Assembly (NCBI RefSeq): GCF_001941625.1
Contig: NZ_CP016076.1
Span: forward strand, 4,092,001 to 4,156,000
Length of the DNA: 64,000 nt
Direction: 5' to 3'
Source: Actinoalloteichus fjordicus
GTDB lineage: Bacteria; Actinomycetota; Actinomycetes; Mycobacteriales; Pseudonocardiaceae
In this document: positions 38,197-46,499 of the stretch, piece after piece
Layout of the letters: each line of letters begins with the position of its first letter
Position numbering within the stretch: position 1 is the first letter of the stretch
Made by a program: the position numbers and the translations under genes
The notes under the pieces: model-generated
Told to the model about the DNA's origin: nothing
Database searches by the model: none
What the model saw: only the letters and a program-made list of their open reading frames with translations

Positions 38197-38724
38197 ATGC
38201 AGGCGGAAGCCCTCGATCGAATTAAGCTCATCTTCAACCTTCTCGACGCCGACGGCTCGGAAAATCTCGCGGCGGACGATTTCGAACTCATGGCCGCTCG
38301 GGTGTCCGCAGCCGCGACCGGCGCCGGTGAGGACGCGAAGTCCGCCGCGCTGGCGGCGTTTCGTCGGTACTGGTCCACGTTGGCCTCGGAGCTGGACGCC
38401 GACGGCGACGGGGTCGTCAGCTTCGAGGAGTACACGGCCTGCGTCTTGTCGCCCGAGCGCTTCGAGGAGACGATCAACGACTTCGCCGAGTCGCTGGCCG
38501 CACTCGGCGATCCGGACGGCGACGGACTCATCGAGCGCCCCCTCTTCGTCGCACTCATGACCGCCATCGGGTTCGATCTCGCCGGCGTCAACGCACTCTT
38601 CGACGCGTTCGAGCCGACAGAGGCAGACGAGATCTCGGTGGCGACCTGGGTGGCCGAGATCAAGGACTACTACTCGCCGGACAAGGCGGGAATCGCCGGA
38701 GATCGCCTGGTCACGAACGCCTGA
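38197..38724 (+). CDS. EF-hand calcium-binding protein (calerythrin-like)
   Basis: A 175-residue acidic protein. EF-hand loop 1 is DADGSENLAADD, which lacks some ligands. Loop 2, DADGDGVVSFEE, is canonical. Loop 3, DPDGDGLIERPL, has Leu at position 12 instead of Glu. Loop 4 (EPTEADEIS) is degenerate. The spacing matches the four-hand bacterial calerythrin/CalD family of actinomycetes. The frame also offers an ATG at 38179 (MKSERS-), but the second ATG at 38197 has GCGAGAGG before it and gives the family's usual MxAExLDRIxL start. It may buffer or sense calcium. A link to the biosynthetic cluster is not shown. Confidence 0.85.
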   Translation: MQAEALDRIKLIFNLLDADGSENLAADDFELMAARVSAAATGAGEDAKSAALAAFRRYWSTLASELDADGDGVVSFEEYTACVLSPERFEETINDFAESLAALGDPDGDGLIERPLFVALMTAIGFDLAGVNALFDAFEPTEADEISVATWVAEIKDYYSPDKAGIAGDRLVTNA

Positions 38725-38961
38725 CCGAGCCGAGAACACGCCGGGGCGGTCGGCTCGCGTCGACTGTCCTGGCTTCCGCACGGCTCGCGGTGGGGTGGTC
38801 GGTGTACTCGCCCGTCCCTGCGGGTGTCTAGGAGCGGATCAGCCGCAGCGGGCCGCAGTCGTCCCCCGCCAGAGCAGCCCCGAGGCGCAGACGAGCGCAC
38901 CTCGGCGCCCGGCCACACCGGCCGGACATCGACGACCCGACCGCCAGGACGAAGGAGCACG

Positions 38962-40053
38962 GTGCAACGGAACATCGGACTTGCCGTCGGCCGAGGAACG
39001 GGACCGGAGTTGGCGGACGTCTTCGAGAGGACCGTCCAGAACATCGGCCAGCTGTACTCGACGACGGCTGTGATCACGCGTTCGCCGAGGATTTACCACT
39101 CCTATTTCTCACTGTTACCGGAAGGCGACCTGGAACGTATTCGCCAGCTCACCGAAGAAGACGCCGCACACTACGAGCAGTTCTGTCGTGACCAGGCGGT
39201 CTCGGGCACGTCGGCGATCTTCCGCACCGCGATGAACGCCCAGTCGCTGTATCTGGTGCGGCAACGACTCCGGGCGGTCAAGGTCGACGTCATCCAAGCA
39301 CAGAAGGCCTCGTTACTGCTCATCCGCGATGCGGCCCAGGGCTTCTACACCGGCGAGAACAGCCATGTGCCCGGCGTGGTGACCCGCACGATGACATTCA
39401 GCCGGGAGATCACCGATCAGGTGATCTCCTTCGCCTTACGTCGGGCCCGTGACGAATGGCCGGACGGCGAGGTCCGCGAGATCATCATGGCCTACAAGTT
39501 CCACCTGCTCGACGGCGCCTTCGCCGAGTGGGTGGCAGACGCCGCTGCCCGCCACGGAGTCGACATCGCGCTGTGCCAGCCGGACACGGTCAACCGAAAT
39601 CTGATCGAGCGCGGCCTGTCCCCTCGCACGGTGATCATCAGCGGCAACGAATGGGCCGACATCATGCACGCCGTGCTGCTCGACCGGTTCGCCGCCGAGC
39701 GACAGGAGAGCCGCTTCACCGAGAACATCCACCTGCATCCCGAGGTGTCCGGCCTCGTCGAGTACCAGACCGTGCACGGTTCGGCCGACGACCTGGCAGG
39801 CACGAACCGGGTCAATCCGATGGCGACGGTCCGGGCCGCGGCGGCGGTGATGGAACGACATGTCCACTGCACGGGTGCGACGAAGGCGATGGAACTGGCT
39901 CTCGACTCGCTGCGGAGTCGGGAGATCCTCACCTCGGATCTCGGCGGGAGCCACTCGACGACGGCCGTGGTGGACGCGCTGCTGGACGTGTTGGAGCCGC
40001 ATGTCGCCCCGGCGGCCGACACCGGCCCGGCCGACCCCTCTGCGGCGCCGTGA
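38962..40053 (+). CDS. Isocitrate/isopropylmalate dehydrogenase family protein
   Basis: A 363-residue beta-decarboxylating dehydrogenase relative. NIGLAVGRGTGPELADVFE is the N-terminal start, EIIMAYKFHLLDGAFAEWVADAA the central segment, and TVIISGNEWADIMHAVLLDRF resembles the metal-binding NxxGDxxSD region only loosely. EVSGLVEYQTVHGSADDLAGTNRVNPMATVRAAA matches the VHGSAPDIAGKGxANP cofactor loop. The substrate arginines are hard to place, so the activity is uncertain. The start is GTG with GAAGGAG upstream. It overlaps the next gene by GTGA, so it belongs to a translationally coupled unit of three. Confidence 0.72.
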   Translation: MQRNIGLAVGRGTGPELADVFERTVQNIGQLYSTTAVITRSPRIYHSYFSLLPEGDLERIRQLTEEDAAHYEQFCRDQAVSGTSAIFRTAMNAQSLYLVRQRLRAVKVDVIQAQKASLLLIRDAAQGFYTGENSHVPGVVTRTMTFSREITDQVISFALRRARDEWPDGEVREIIMAYKFHLLDGAFAEWVADAAARHGVDIALCQPDTVNRNLIERGLSPRTVIISGNEWADIMHAVLLDRFAAERQESRFTENIHLHPEVSGLVEYQTVHGSADDLAGTNRVNPMATVRAAAAVMERHVHCTGATKAMELALDSLRSREILTSDLGGSHSTTAVVDALLDVLEPHVAPAADTGPADPSAAP

Positions 40054-40667
40054 CCGCTCGCCCGAGATCGGCGCTGGTGGTCGTCGACCTGCAGAACGAC
40101 TTCTGCACCGGGCCGCGAGCCACGGCGCGCTACCGAGGCGACCCGGCGACGCTGGACGCCGTGACGACGAACGCCTGCCGCGCCGTGGACACGGCGCGCG
40201 CCCACGGCGTCGAGGTCCTCTTCGTCCGCTTCCTCGGCGATCGCGAACTCCAGGGCCCCAGTTGGCGACGTCGAGACCTCGCGCTGGGCAAGGAGCCCAA
40301 GTGCCGCGGCGGCTCGTGGGGAGCGGAGTTCCACCGGGTCTCCCCCGCACCGGAGGAACACGTCTTCACCAAACGAGCCTGCTTCGACGCGTTCCTCGCC
40401 GACGGCTTCGAGGCACACCTCCTGCGGCAGGACATCGCACATCTGGTGTTCGCAGGCCTCTACACCGACGTCTGCGTCGACTCCACGGCGCGGACCGCGT
40501 TCCAGAAGGGCAGGCACGTGACCGTGCTGTCGGACTGCACGACGAGCCTGCACCTGCCCGACGAGGAGATCCTGCGATTCATGACCGTGGTGTACGGCGC
40601 GGAGATCACCACCCACGATCGTCCGGAGCGATGGACGTCGACTCCGGCAGCAGAGGAGGACACGTGA
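40050..40667 (+). CDS. Isochorismatase-family cysteine hydrolase
   Basis: A 205-residue protein. The catalytic triad Asp13 (VVVDLQNDF), Lys108 (FTKRACF) and Cys142 (GLYTDVCVDST) is complete, with the expected cis-peptide neighbourhood before the Cys. Members hydrolyse isochorismate, nicotinamide, carbamates or ureides; the loop residues do not identify the substrate. The GTG start overlaps the upstream TGA, and its own TGA overlaps the following GTG. Coupled between a dehydrogenase-like protein and a methyltransferase, it probably works in one short pathway with them. Confidence 0.86.
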   Translation: MTARPRSALVVVDLQNDFCTGPRATARYRGDPATLDAVTTNACRAVDTARAHGVEVLFVRFLGDRELQGPSWRRRDLALGKEPKCRGGSWGAEFHRVSPAPEEHVFTKRACFDAFLADGFEAHLLRQDIAHLVFAGLYTDVCVDSTARTAFQKGRHVTVLSDCTTSLHLPDEEILRFMTVVYGAEITTHDRPERWTSTPAAEEDT

Positions 40668-41659
40668 CAGGTTCACCGCACGACGCCGGGGTGATCGAGG
40701 GCGTCGGCCGGACCGCCCTGCTGGTCGCCGCCGGACGCGCGATCGAGACCCACCGCGCCGACTCGCTCGCCCAGGACGTCTACGCGGAGCACTTCGTCCG
40801 CGCCGCCCGCGCCTCGGCGGACTGGCCGGTCCGCATCGAGGACGCACCCGGGGGCGACGCGTGTCCGCTCTGGGGCAGGCTGGCACGCTACTTCGGTCTG
40901 CGCACGCGGGTCCTCGACGACTTCCTGCTTTCGGCGACCGGTCGCGGGACCAGTCAGGTCGTCCTGCTCGGCGCAGGCCTCGATGCCCGGCCGTTCCGCC
41001 TCGGCTGGCCGGACGGCACCACGATCTTCGAGATCGACCAGGAGCAGGTGTTGTCCTTCAAGCACTCGGTGCTCGACCGGCTGGGTGCCAGACCGACGGC
41101 GTCGCTGCACTCGATCGCCGCCGATCTCCGCGAGGACTGGGCGGGCGCGCTGGTCGCGGCGGGCTACGACGCCACCGAGCCGAGCGTCTGGCTGGCCGAG
41201 GGCCTGCTGCTCTATCTGCCCGCTGCGGCGGAGCGGCGGCTCGTCGACACGGTGGACCTGTTGACGGCGGCGGGCGGCGGCAGCCTGGCGTACGAGATCA
41301 AAATCGGCGCCGAGTCACCGGCCGTCCGCGCCAATCCGCTCTACTCCACCGCCCTCGAACAGATCGGCGTCGACCTGCTCGCACTGTTCGACACCGAGCC
41401 TCGGCCCTCCTCGGCCGCCGAGTTGACCGGGCGAGGCTGGTCGACGACGGTCCGCACGCCGTTCGACTTCACGGCGCAGTACGGACGCGGACCGCTGCCC
41501 GAGCAGCACGACGCGGTGGGCACCAACCGGTGGGTGTTCGCCGACCGGGCCCGAGACGCGGCGGCGTCGGCCTCAGCGGAAACGACGCAGAGCGCGCGCC
41601 TCGATCCGGAGCCGCCCACGAACCCAACGGACCACCTCGTCCTCGACGGTGCCGAGTGA
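40664..41659 (+). CDS. SAM-dependent methyltransferase, LCMT/TIGR00027-type
   Basis: A 331-residue protein. EGVGRTALLVAAGRAIE is the family's N-terminal motif, VVLLGAGLDARPFRLGW the SAM motif I typical of the Ppm/LCMT-like group, TIFEIDQEQVLSFKHSVL the acidic-loop strand, and VWLAEGLLLYLP the conserved motif IV. These enzymes O-methylate carboxylates or hydroxyls in actinomycete secondary metabolism. The GTG start overlaps the hydrolase stop (GTGA) and has GAGGAGG upstream. A hairpin terminator follows at 41677. Confidence 0.84.
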   Translation: MTGSPHDAGVIEGVGRTALLVAAGRAIETHRADSLAQDVYAEHFVRAARASADWPVRIEDAPGGDACPLWGRLARYFGLRTRVLDDFLLSATGRGTSQVVLLGAGLDARPFRLGWPDGTTIFEIDQEQVLSFKHSVLDRLGARPTASLHSIAADLREDWAGALVAAGYDATEPSVWLAEGLLLYLPAAAERRLVDTVDLLTAAGGGSLAYEIKIGAESPAVRANPLYSTALEQIGVDLLALFDTEPRPSSAAELTGRGWSTTVRTPFDFTAQYGRGPLPEQHDAVGTNRWVFADRARDAAASASAETTQSARLDPEPPTNPTDHLVLDGAE

Positions 41660-41676
41660 ACGACGGCGCCCGGTGA

Positions 41677-41719
41677 GAGGCGGAGTCGGGCCCGCGCACC
41701 CGGGCCCGGCTCCCGCCTC
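41677..41719. terminator. Hairpin terminator between convergent genes
   Basis: The arms GAGGCGGAGTCGGGCCCG and CGGGCCCGGCTCCCGCCTC pair with one bulge and one G-T. They lie 18 bases after the methyltransferase stop and ahead of the convergent DUF5825 gene. Nothing else is recognised in 41660-41926. Confidence 0.7.
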
Positions 41720-41926
41720 CGCGACAGATCCCGTGCTCGGCAGCCGTCGCGGGCACCGCGTCGGACGGCGGAGGACTCTCGATGAGGACGACCACGGCCA
41801 GGCCAGGACAGCTCGACGCAGGCAGGATCAAGACGCCGGGGCAGCGGACGGCGGCGCCTCTGCCCGCCCGGGCACCGCCCGGTCACCTCGGCGCTGCGCA
41901 CGGTCCGCTCTGAAAGCCGCGTCCGG

Positions 41927-42595
41927 TCACACGATCATCGACGGCCACGGCCAACGACGGATGCGATAGGGCAGCCACCAGGCCAGGTTGCCCGCCGTCC
42001 CCGCCAACCCTTCCGCCACGAACGCGGCCAGCACGTGCTCCGGCACCGCCGACACCGGCGTCCCGTCGAGCAGCAGATCGATCGCGGCGAGGTACTCGGG
42101 ATCGTCGACGATGAACCGGGACAGCGAGCCCGCCCGCCGGTCCCGGACCTCCACGAACCCCGGACCTCGCCGGTAGGCGCACTTGCACAGGTAGAACGTC
42201 TCCCGCCACAGCTGGAGGATCTCCTCGGCGTTCGGCTCGCCCGGCAGGTCCCTCGGCGGGCAGAGGTGGTTGAGCCGGTGCCAGATGTCGATGTGCGGGC
42301 CGAGCCGGAGTTCCCAGTCCACGGCGATGCTTCGACTGGTCAGCTCGCGCAGGAGCACCATGACCCAGACCAGCGACTCCTCGTCCATGCCGCCGGTCAG
42401 GTCCACCGGGCGGCTCAGGCCGACGCGCCGCAGCCCCTGCTCGTACAGCTGGGCCACCAGCTCGGTGGCATCGCCCGAGGCGGGCAGCTCGCCCATTCCG
42501 ATACCGGGCAGGTGGTGCACCTCGGCGTCGTGCTCCCGCCAGAGCCGCAGCGTCAGCGGGGCGAGGCCCGGTGTGGTGATCTCGGCGGCGGTCAT
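41927..42595 (-). CDS. DUF5825-family protein, partner of the radical-SAM RiPP enzyme
   Basis: A 222-residue protein. LTLRLWREHDAEVHHLPGIG, LYEQGLRRVGLSRPVDLT, LRELTSRSIAVDWELRLG and FYLCKCAYRRGPGFVEVRDRR are the recognisable blocks; I place it in DUF5825 from recall of the family that accompanies RiPP radical-SAM genes. Its ATG overlaps the radical-SAM TGA (ATGA, 42592-42595), so the two are made together. The central part looks like a short alpha/beta fold and the C-terminus has one hydrophobic patch. It may bind the peptide or assist the methyltransferase. No catalytic motif is visible. Confidence 0.72.
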   Translation of the reverse strand: MTAAEITTPGLAPLTLRLWREHDAEVHHLPGIGMGELPASGDATELVAQLYEQGLRRVGLSRPVDLTGGMDEESLVWVMVLLRELTSRSIAVDWELRLGPHIDIWHRLNHLCPPRDLPGEPNAEEILQLWRETFYLCKCAYRRGPGFVEVRDRRAGSLSRFIVDDPEYLAAIDLLLDGTPVSAVPEHVLAAFVAEGLAGTAGNLAWWLPYRIRRWPWPSMIV

Positions 42596-44481
42596 GCGGA
42601 GGCTCCGGCCATGCTCGTCTCCTCGACGGGGTCCGAGGTGTCGATGCGCATCAGGTCCTGGTTCGTCGACAGTGGAGCGACGTGGACGTAGTGCTCGGAC
42701 TCGGTGAACAGGATGCCCAGGTCGAGCCAGCGACGGGTCAGCCGCTCCAGCCGCCCGACGTCCGAAGCCCCGCCGTCGGCGGACAGCTTGCGGTCCAGCG
42801 CGGCGAGGGTGTGCGGCTGATCGAGCAGCCGGAACACCGCGACGTCCCAGGGGTCGGTGAGGCGCAGCGTGGACCAGTCGAAGTCGCGCCGCCTGCTGAT
42901 CAGCAGGATCTCCGAGCCGAGATCGGTGTGCGAGAGCCTGCTGCCGGCGAACTCGCGCTGCCACCGGTCGGCGGCGGCGCGCAGCCGGTCGCCGAGCGAC
43001 TCGTCGATGCCGCGCTCCGGTGAGGAGAACAGGTAGGCCAGGTCGAGCAGTTCGGACTCGGGCAGGTCGTAGCTGAGGGTGTAGGCCCCGCCGGGCGTGA
43101 GTTCGCCGAAGCCGAGTTCCGGTCGGTTGAAGTACGGACTGAACCGCTCGATCACGATGCGCGCCACGCCGTCCAACGGCGGCAGGTGGTGCAGGGCGGG
43201 CATCTGCTCGATGACGGGCAGGTAGTCCGCCTCGTCCTCGCCGGGGAACCCGTACAGATAGTTCCAGGCGATCGACAGGCCCACCGTGGCCGCGTCCCGC
43301 AGCATCCGGACGTTCTGACAGCCGGTGACGCCCTTGTCCATCAGCTTGAGCACGCGGCTGTTCAGGCTCTCGATGCCCGGCTGCACGTTGACCAGCCCGG
43401 CCTTGAAGAGCGTCTCCAACTGCCCGCGCCGCATGTTGGACTTGATCTCGTACTGCATGCGCAGGTCGTAGCCGGAGTCGATGATCGTGGGCAGCAGCGT
43501 CTTGACGTAGCCCATGTCCAGGATGTTGTCCACGACGAACATGTCCAGCACCTGGTGCCGGGTCACCAGCTCCACGATCTCCGCCCAGAACACCGTGGGG
43601 CTCTTGCTGCGGAACTCCATGAACGATCCGTTGAGACCACAGAACTTGCAGTGGTGCTTCTCCCCCCACCAGCAGCCCCTGGCCCCCTCCACCACCAGCT
43701 TGGGCTCCACCCAGTCTCGGGCCGTGGAGACGTCGAGCCGCTCGAAGTAGCCGTCGTAGTCGGGCGAGACGATCTCGGCGGGCATCAACGGCCGGGTGTT
43801 CATCCGGTTGGACACCGAGATCCCGTCCGGGCCGCGCCAGCACAAGCCGAGCACGTCCGAGGGCGCGGTGTCCTGTCGGAGCGCCGCCAGCAGCCTGGGG
43901 AAAGTCACCTCGCCCTCGCCCCGGATGACGAAGTCGAGGAACTCGTAGTTGCGGTGCAGGGCCTCGCCCTGAACGCCGTCGCAGTTGGCGCCGCCCATCG
44001 CGGTCAGCACGTGCGGGGCGGCGCGTTTGATCGCCCTGGCCACCGCCAGGGTAGGCATGTTCTGTTGGAACGTGGAGGTGAAGCCGACGAGGTCCGGTTC
44101 CATGGCCAGGATGCGCTCGGTCAGCTCGGCGACGAAGTCCGGCGCCGAGGCGTGCAGCTCCAACGACATCCGTCGATGCTCGTCGGTCATCGGGACCTGC
44201 TCGACGAACTCGGCGTTCCGCCACTGGGGATCGTCGTAGAGCGCCGAGGAGAAGACCCAGTCGCCGACCCCGGCGAAGTAGGTGGCCAGCGAATAGAAGT
44301 GATAGTCCTGGATGGTGAACTCGCTTCGCTGGGTCACCCAGTCCACGTAGTCCAGGTTGGCGTGGAGCACGTCCACCTCGACCGCTGGATCGGCCTTGAT
44401 CGCGGCGCGGCGGAGGATGCCGAGCGCGAGCGACGGCACATCGATCAGGGCCCAGGGCATGTTGACCAGCAGAACTCGCAC
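42592..44481 (-). CDS. RiPP-maturation radical-SAM C-methyltransferase (cobalamin-type)
   Basis: A 629-residue enzyme. The N-terminal part (about 1-230) is a B12-binding-like domain: MRVLLVNMPWALIDVPSLAL, PDLVGFTSTFQQNMPTLAVA, VLTAMGGANCDG, FVIRGEGEVTFPRLL. The radical-SAM core follows with the atypical cluster motif C-x7-C-x2-C (GCWWGEKHHCKFCGLNG), hallmark of the RiPP maturation radical SAM protein 1 group, then NVQPGIESLNSRVLKLMDKG. A C-terminal domain (about 480-629) may bind the peptide. It should add methyl groups to unactivated carbons of a ribosomal peptide. The start is GTG with AGGCGGG upstream. It lies 120 bases after the 31-codon peptide gene. Confidence 0.88.
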   Translation of the reverse strand: MRVLLVNMPWALIDVPSLALGILRRAAIKADPAVEVDVLHANLDYVDWVTQRSEFTIQDYHFYSLATYFAGVGDWVFSSALYDDPQWRNAEFVEQVPMTDEHRRMSLELHASAPDFVAELTERILAMEPDLVGFTSTFQQNMPTLAVARAIKRAAPHVLTAMGGANCDGVQGEALHRNYEFLDFVIRGEGEVTFPRLLAALRQDTAPSDVLGLCWRGPDGISVSNRMNTRPLMPAEIVSPDYDGYFERLDVSTARDWVEPKLVVEGARGCWWGEKHHCKFCGLNGSFMEFRSKSPTVFWAEIVELVTRHQVLDMFVVDNILDMGYVKTLLPTIIDSGYDLRMQYEIKSNMRRGQLETLFKAGLVNVQPGIESLNSRVLKLMDKGVTGCQNVRMLRDAATVGLSIAWNYLYGFPGEDEADYLPVIEQMPALHHLPPLDGVARIVIERFSPYFNRPELGFGELTPGGAYTLSYDLPESELLDLAYLFSSPERGIDESLGDRLRAAADRWQREFAGSRLSHTDLGSEILLISRRRDFDWSTLRLTDPWDVAVFRLLDQPHTLAALDRKLSADGGASDVGRLERLTRRWLDLGILFTESEHYVHVAPLSTNQDLMRIDTSDPVEETSMAGASA

Positions 44482-44550
44482 GGCGATCCCGCCTTCCGGC
44501 TCGTGGAACCTCTCGCTGTCGGCGACCCCAGTGGTCGCCGGTTCCGAAGT

Positions 44551-44584
44551 GGGTCGGGGGAGGCAGCCGCGCCGCCCCCGACCC
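44551..44584 (-). terminator. Hairpin between peptide gene and radical-SAM gene (possible attenuator)
   Basis: The arms GGGTCGGGGG (44551-44560) and CCCCCGACCC (44575-44584) form a perfect 10-bp stem with a 14-base loop, 17 bases past the stop of the 31-codon gene and 69 bases before the radical-SAM start. Such partial terminators let a precursor peptide be made in excess of its modifying enzymes. Confidence 0.6.
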
Positions 44585-44601
44585 GGGTGTCTCCGGTGGC
44601 G

Positions 44602-44697
44602 TCAGAAACGCACGCCGACCGAGACGACGACCGTGACTCCCCGGCTCTGATCCCGGTTGCCCCTGATGGGGTCGTTCTTCACGACGCTCTTCCGCAT
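44602..44697 (-). CDS. Putative RiPP precursor peptide (31 residues)
   Basis: The short frame ATG (44697) to TGA (44602) encodes 31 residues, starting MRKSVVKNDPIRG, passing NRDQS and ending RGVTVVVSVGVRF. The first 20 residues are polar and charged (leader-like). The last 11, VTVVVSVGVRF, alternate valine with small residues, a beta-strand-like pattern and a good substrate for beta-carbon methylation. GAGGGTGAGGAC lies directly before the ATG. It sits 26 bases after the peptidase stop, on the same strand as all four neighbours, and before the radical-SAM gene, the usual place of a precursor. No Cys, and a single Ser and Thr in the tail, so lanthionine or azole chemistry is not expected. Its reality is inferred from context and signals. 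Confidence 0.75.
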   Translation of the reverse strand: MRKSVVKNDPIRGNRDQSRGVTVVVSVGVRF

Positions 44698-44723
44698 GTC
44701 CTCACCCTCTTCCGGTGTTGTCG

Positions 44724-46493
44724 TCATCCCGCGTCCGCAGGCGCGGACGCAGGTCTTCCCCCCAGCGCCGTTCCGACGAAGCGGACGACGGTGGCGAGCA
44801 TCTGGACGTGGACGTCGATCTCGTGGCCCTCATGTCCGGAGCGCGTCCACAGCAGCTCCGGCGGAAGTCCCCTGAGTCGCAGGGCCTCGGCGTAGTCGGC
44901 GACCTGACCAGGCGGGCATCGTTCGTCGTCGGTCGCCGCCACGATCAGCACCGGGGCGCGGACCGCATCGACATAGGTCGACGGCGAGGCCGCCGCATAG
45001 GCCTGCGGACACTCGTCCGGGTCACCGCCGAACAGGCGGACGTCCATGGCCCGGACCGCCTCGGTGGTGTCCCGGAACGCGGCGGCGTAGTCGGCGATCG
45101 GGTTGACCGAGGCCACCGCCTGCCACAGGTCCGGTTGGACGCCCGCCGCGAGCAGCGCGAGGTAGCCGCCCCAGGACTCGCCGCACACCGCGATCCGCTG
45201 CGCATCGGCCAGTCCGCTCGCGACGAGGTGGGCCCGCACGGCGGCCAGATCGTGCAGCTGCGTCAGCCCGACCCCTTCGTCTCCGGCGACGGCGTCCCGC
45301 CAGGCGGCGCCGTACCCGGTGGAGCCCCGGTAATTGGGTCGTGCCACCGCGCATCCGATGCTGACGAACACCGACACCAGCGCGTCGTAGGCGTCGCGGG
45401 CGGCATCGTGGGGACCGCCGTGGGCGAGCACGACCGTCGGGTACGGGCCTGCGACGTCGGGGACGGTGAGCAGGGTGTGCACGGGCCCGGCCTGCGTGTC
45501 CACCCAGACCTCGGCCCGCGCCCCCGGCTGCACGTCCCGCCGCTCGCGGCCAGGCGGGCGGGTGCCGGAGGCGGTGCGCAACGTCGGTGGCCGGGTGCTG
45601 TCAGTCCAGACGTAGTGCAGGTCGCCGTCCGGTTGGACCCGCGCGGCGAGGATGGTGCCGTCGGGGGTGTCCAGGACCGTGCTGACGTCGGCGGCCGGGT
45701 CCACCTCGTGCAGGATGCTGCGGGCATGGCGGTCCTGGCGCACCAGAATCCGCTCGCCGTCGGGATACCAGCTCGGGGCGATCTCGGTGTCGAACGCGGG
45801 ACCGATCTCGGTATCTCCTACGCGGCCCGCCGAGGTCGACCCGCTCTCGCGATCCCAGACGGCGAGCCTGTAGCCGTCACCGTCTCCGACGGTGAGCAGC
45901 AGCCGCTCCCCACCCGGCGCGAAACCGGCAGGCCACACCGGATTCCCGACGCCGGAGAGCACCGTCCGCTCCCCGTTCGCCAGGTCGAGCAGCAGGACCG
46001 CCGTCACCGACTCGGGATCGCCCGCCACCGCGAGCAGCCGCCCGGAGTCGGCGAGGTCCACCACCGAGGCATGGCCCGCGATCCGCTCGACCGGCCGCGC
46101 CGGTTCGCCCGGCCGCCGCAGGTAGACGGTCAGGCCGTCGTCGTCCTCGATGCCTGCGGCCACGGTGCCGTCGGCTGCCATCGCCAGTCCCGCCGCCCGC
46201 CCCGCAGGCAGGTCGGCCGACCGGTCGGCGCCGCCGTCGAAGGCCCGCACCCGCCACGAGCCGACGCCGCCGAGGTCGTCGTCGAACCACCAGACGTCGT
46301 GGCCGCTGGGATCGATGGCGCAGGTGACGGTGCCCTGCGGCCGGTCGGTGATCTGCCGTGCGGTGCCTGCACGGGTGTCCCAGGCGAAGATCTCGCACCG
46401 GCCTGCGGCATCACCGACGTAGACCGCCCTGGTGGGCGCCGCCTCGGCGAAGGCGGGCGGCTCGGGAAAGTGGATGCGCACGTCGACGTCCAT
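44724..46493 (-). CDS. S9-family (prolyl oligopeptidase/acylaminoacyl) peptidase, probable RiPP leader peptidase
   Basis: A 589-residue protein. The N-terminal 340 residues form beta-propeller-like repeats (AVYVGDAAGRCEIFAWD, GTVTCAIDPSGHDVWWF). The C-terminal alpha/beta-hydrolase has TVVLAHGGPHDA, the nucleophile Ser440 in GESWGGY, Asp in VAATDDERCP and His in SGHEGHEID. The propeller restricts this family to small peptides, well suited to a 31-residue substrate. No signal peptide is seen. GAGGTGAC precedes the ATG, six bases after the exporter stop. Its place between the exporter and the precursor gene argues for leader or follower removal rather than housekeeping. Confidence 0.86.
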   Translation of the reverse strand: MDVDVRIHFPEPPAFAEAAPTRAVYVGDAAGRCEIFAWDTRAGTARQITDRPQGTVTCAIDPSGHDVWWFDDDLGGVGSWRVRAFDGGADRSADLPAGRAAGLAMAADGTVAAGIEDDDGLTVYLRRPGEPARPVERIAGHASVVDLADSGRLLAVAGDPESVTAVLLLDLANGERTVLSGVGNPVWPAGFAPGGERLLLTVGDGDGYRLAVWDRESGSTSAGRVGDTEIGPAFDTEIAPSWYPDGERILVRQDRHARSILHEVDPAADVSTVLDTPDGTILAARVQPDGDLHYVWTDSTRPPTLRTASGTRPPGRERRDVQPGARAEVWVDTQAGPVHTLLTVPDVAGPYPTVVLAHGGPHDAARDAYDALVSVFVSIGCAVARPNYRGSTGYGAAWRDAVAGDEGVGLTQLHDLAAVRAHLVASGLADAQRIAVCGESWGGYLALLAAGVQPDLWQAVASVNPIADYAAAFRDTTEAVRAMDVRLFGGDPDECPQAYAAASPSTYVDAVRAPVLIVAATDDERCPPGQVADYAEALRLRGLPPELLWTRSGHEGHEIDVHVQMLATVVRFVGTALGGRPASAPADAG

Positions 46494-46499
46494 GTCACC

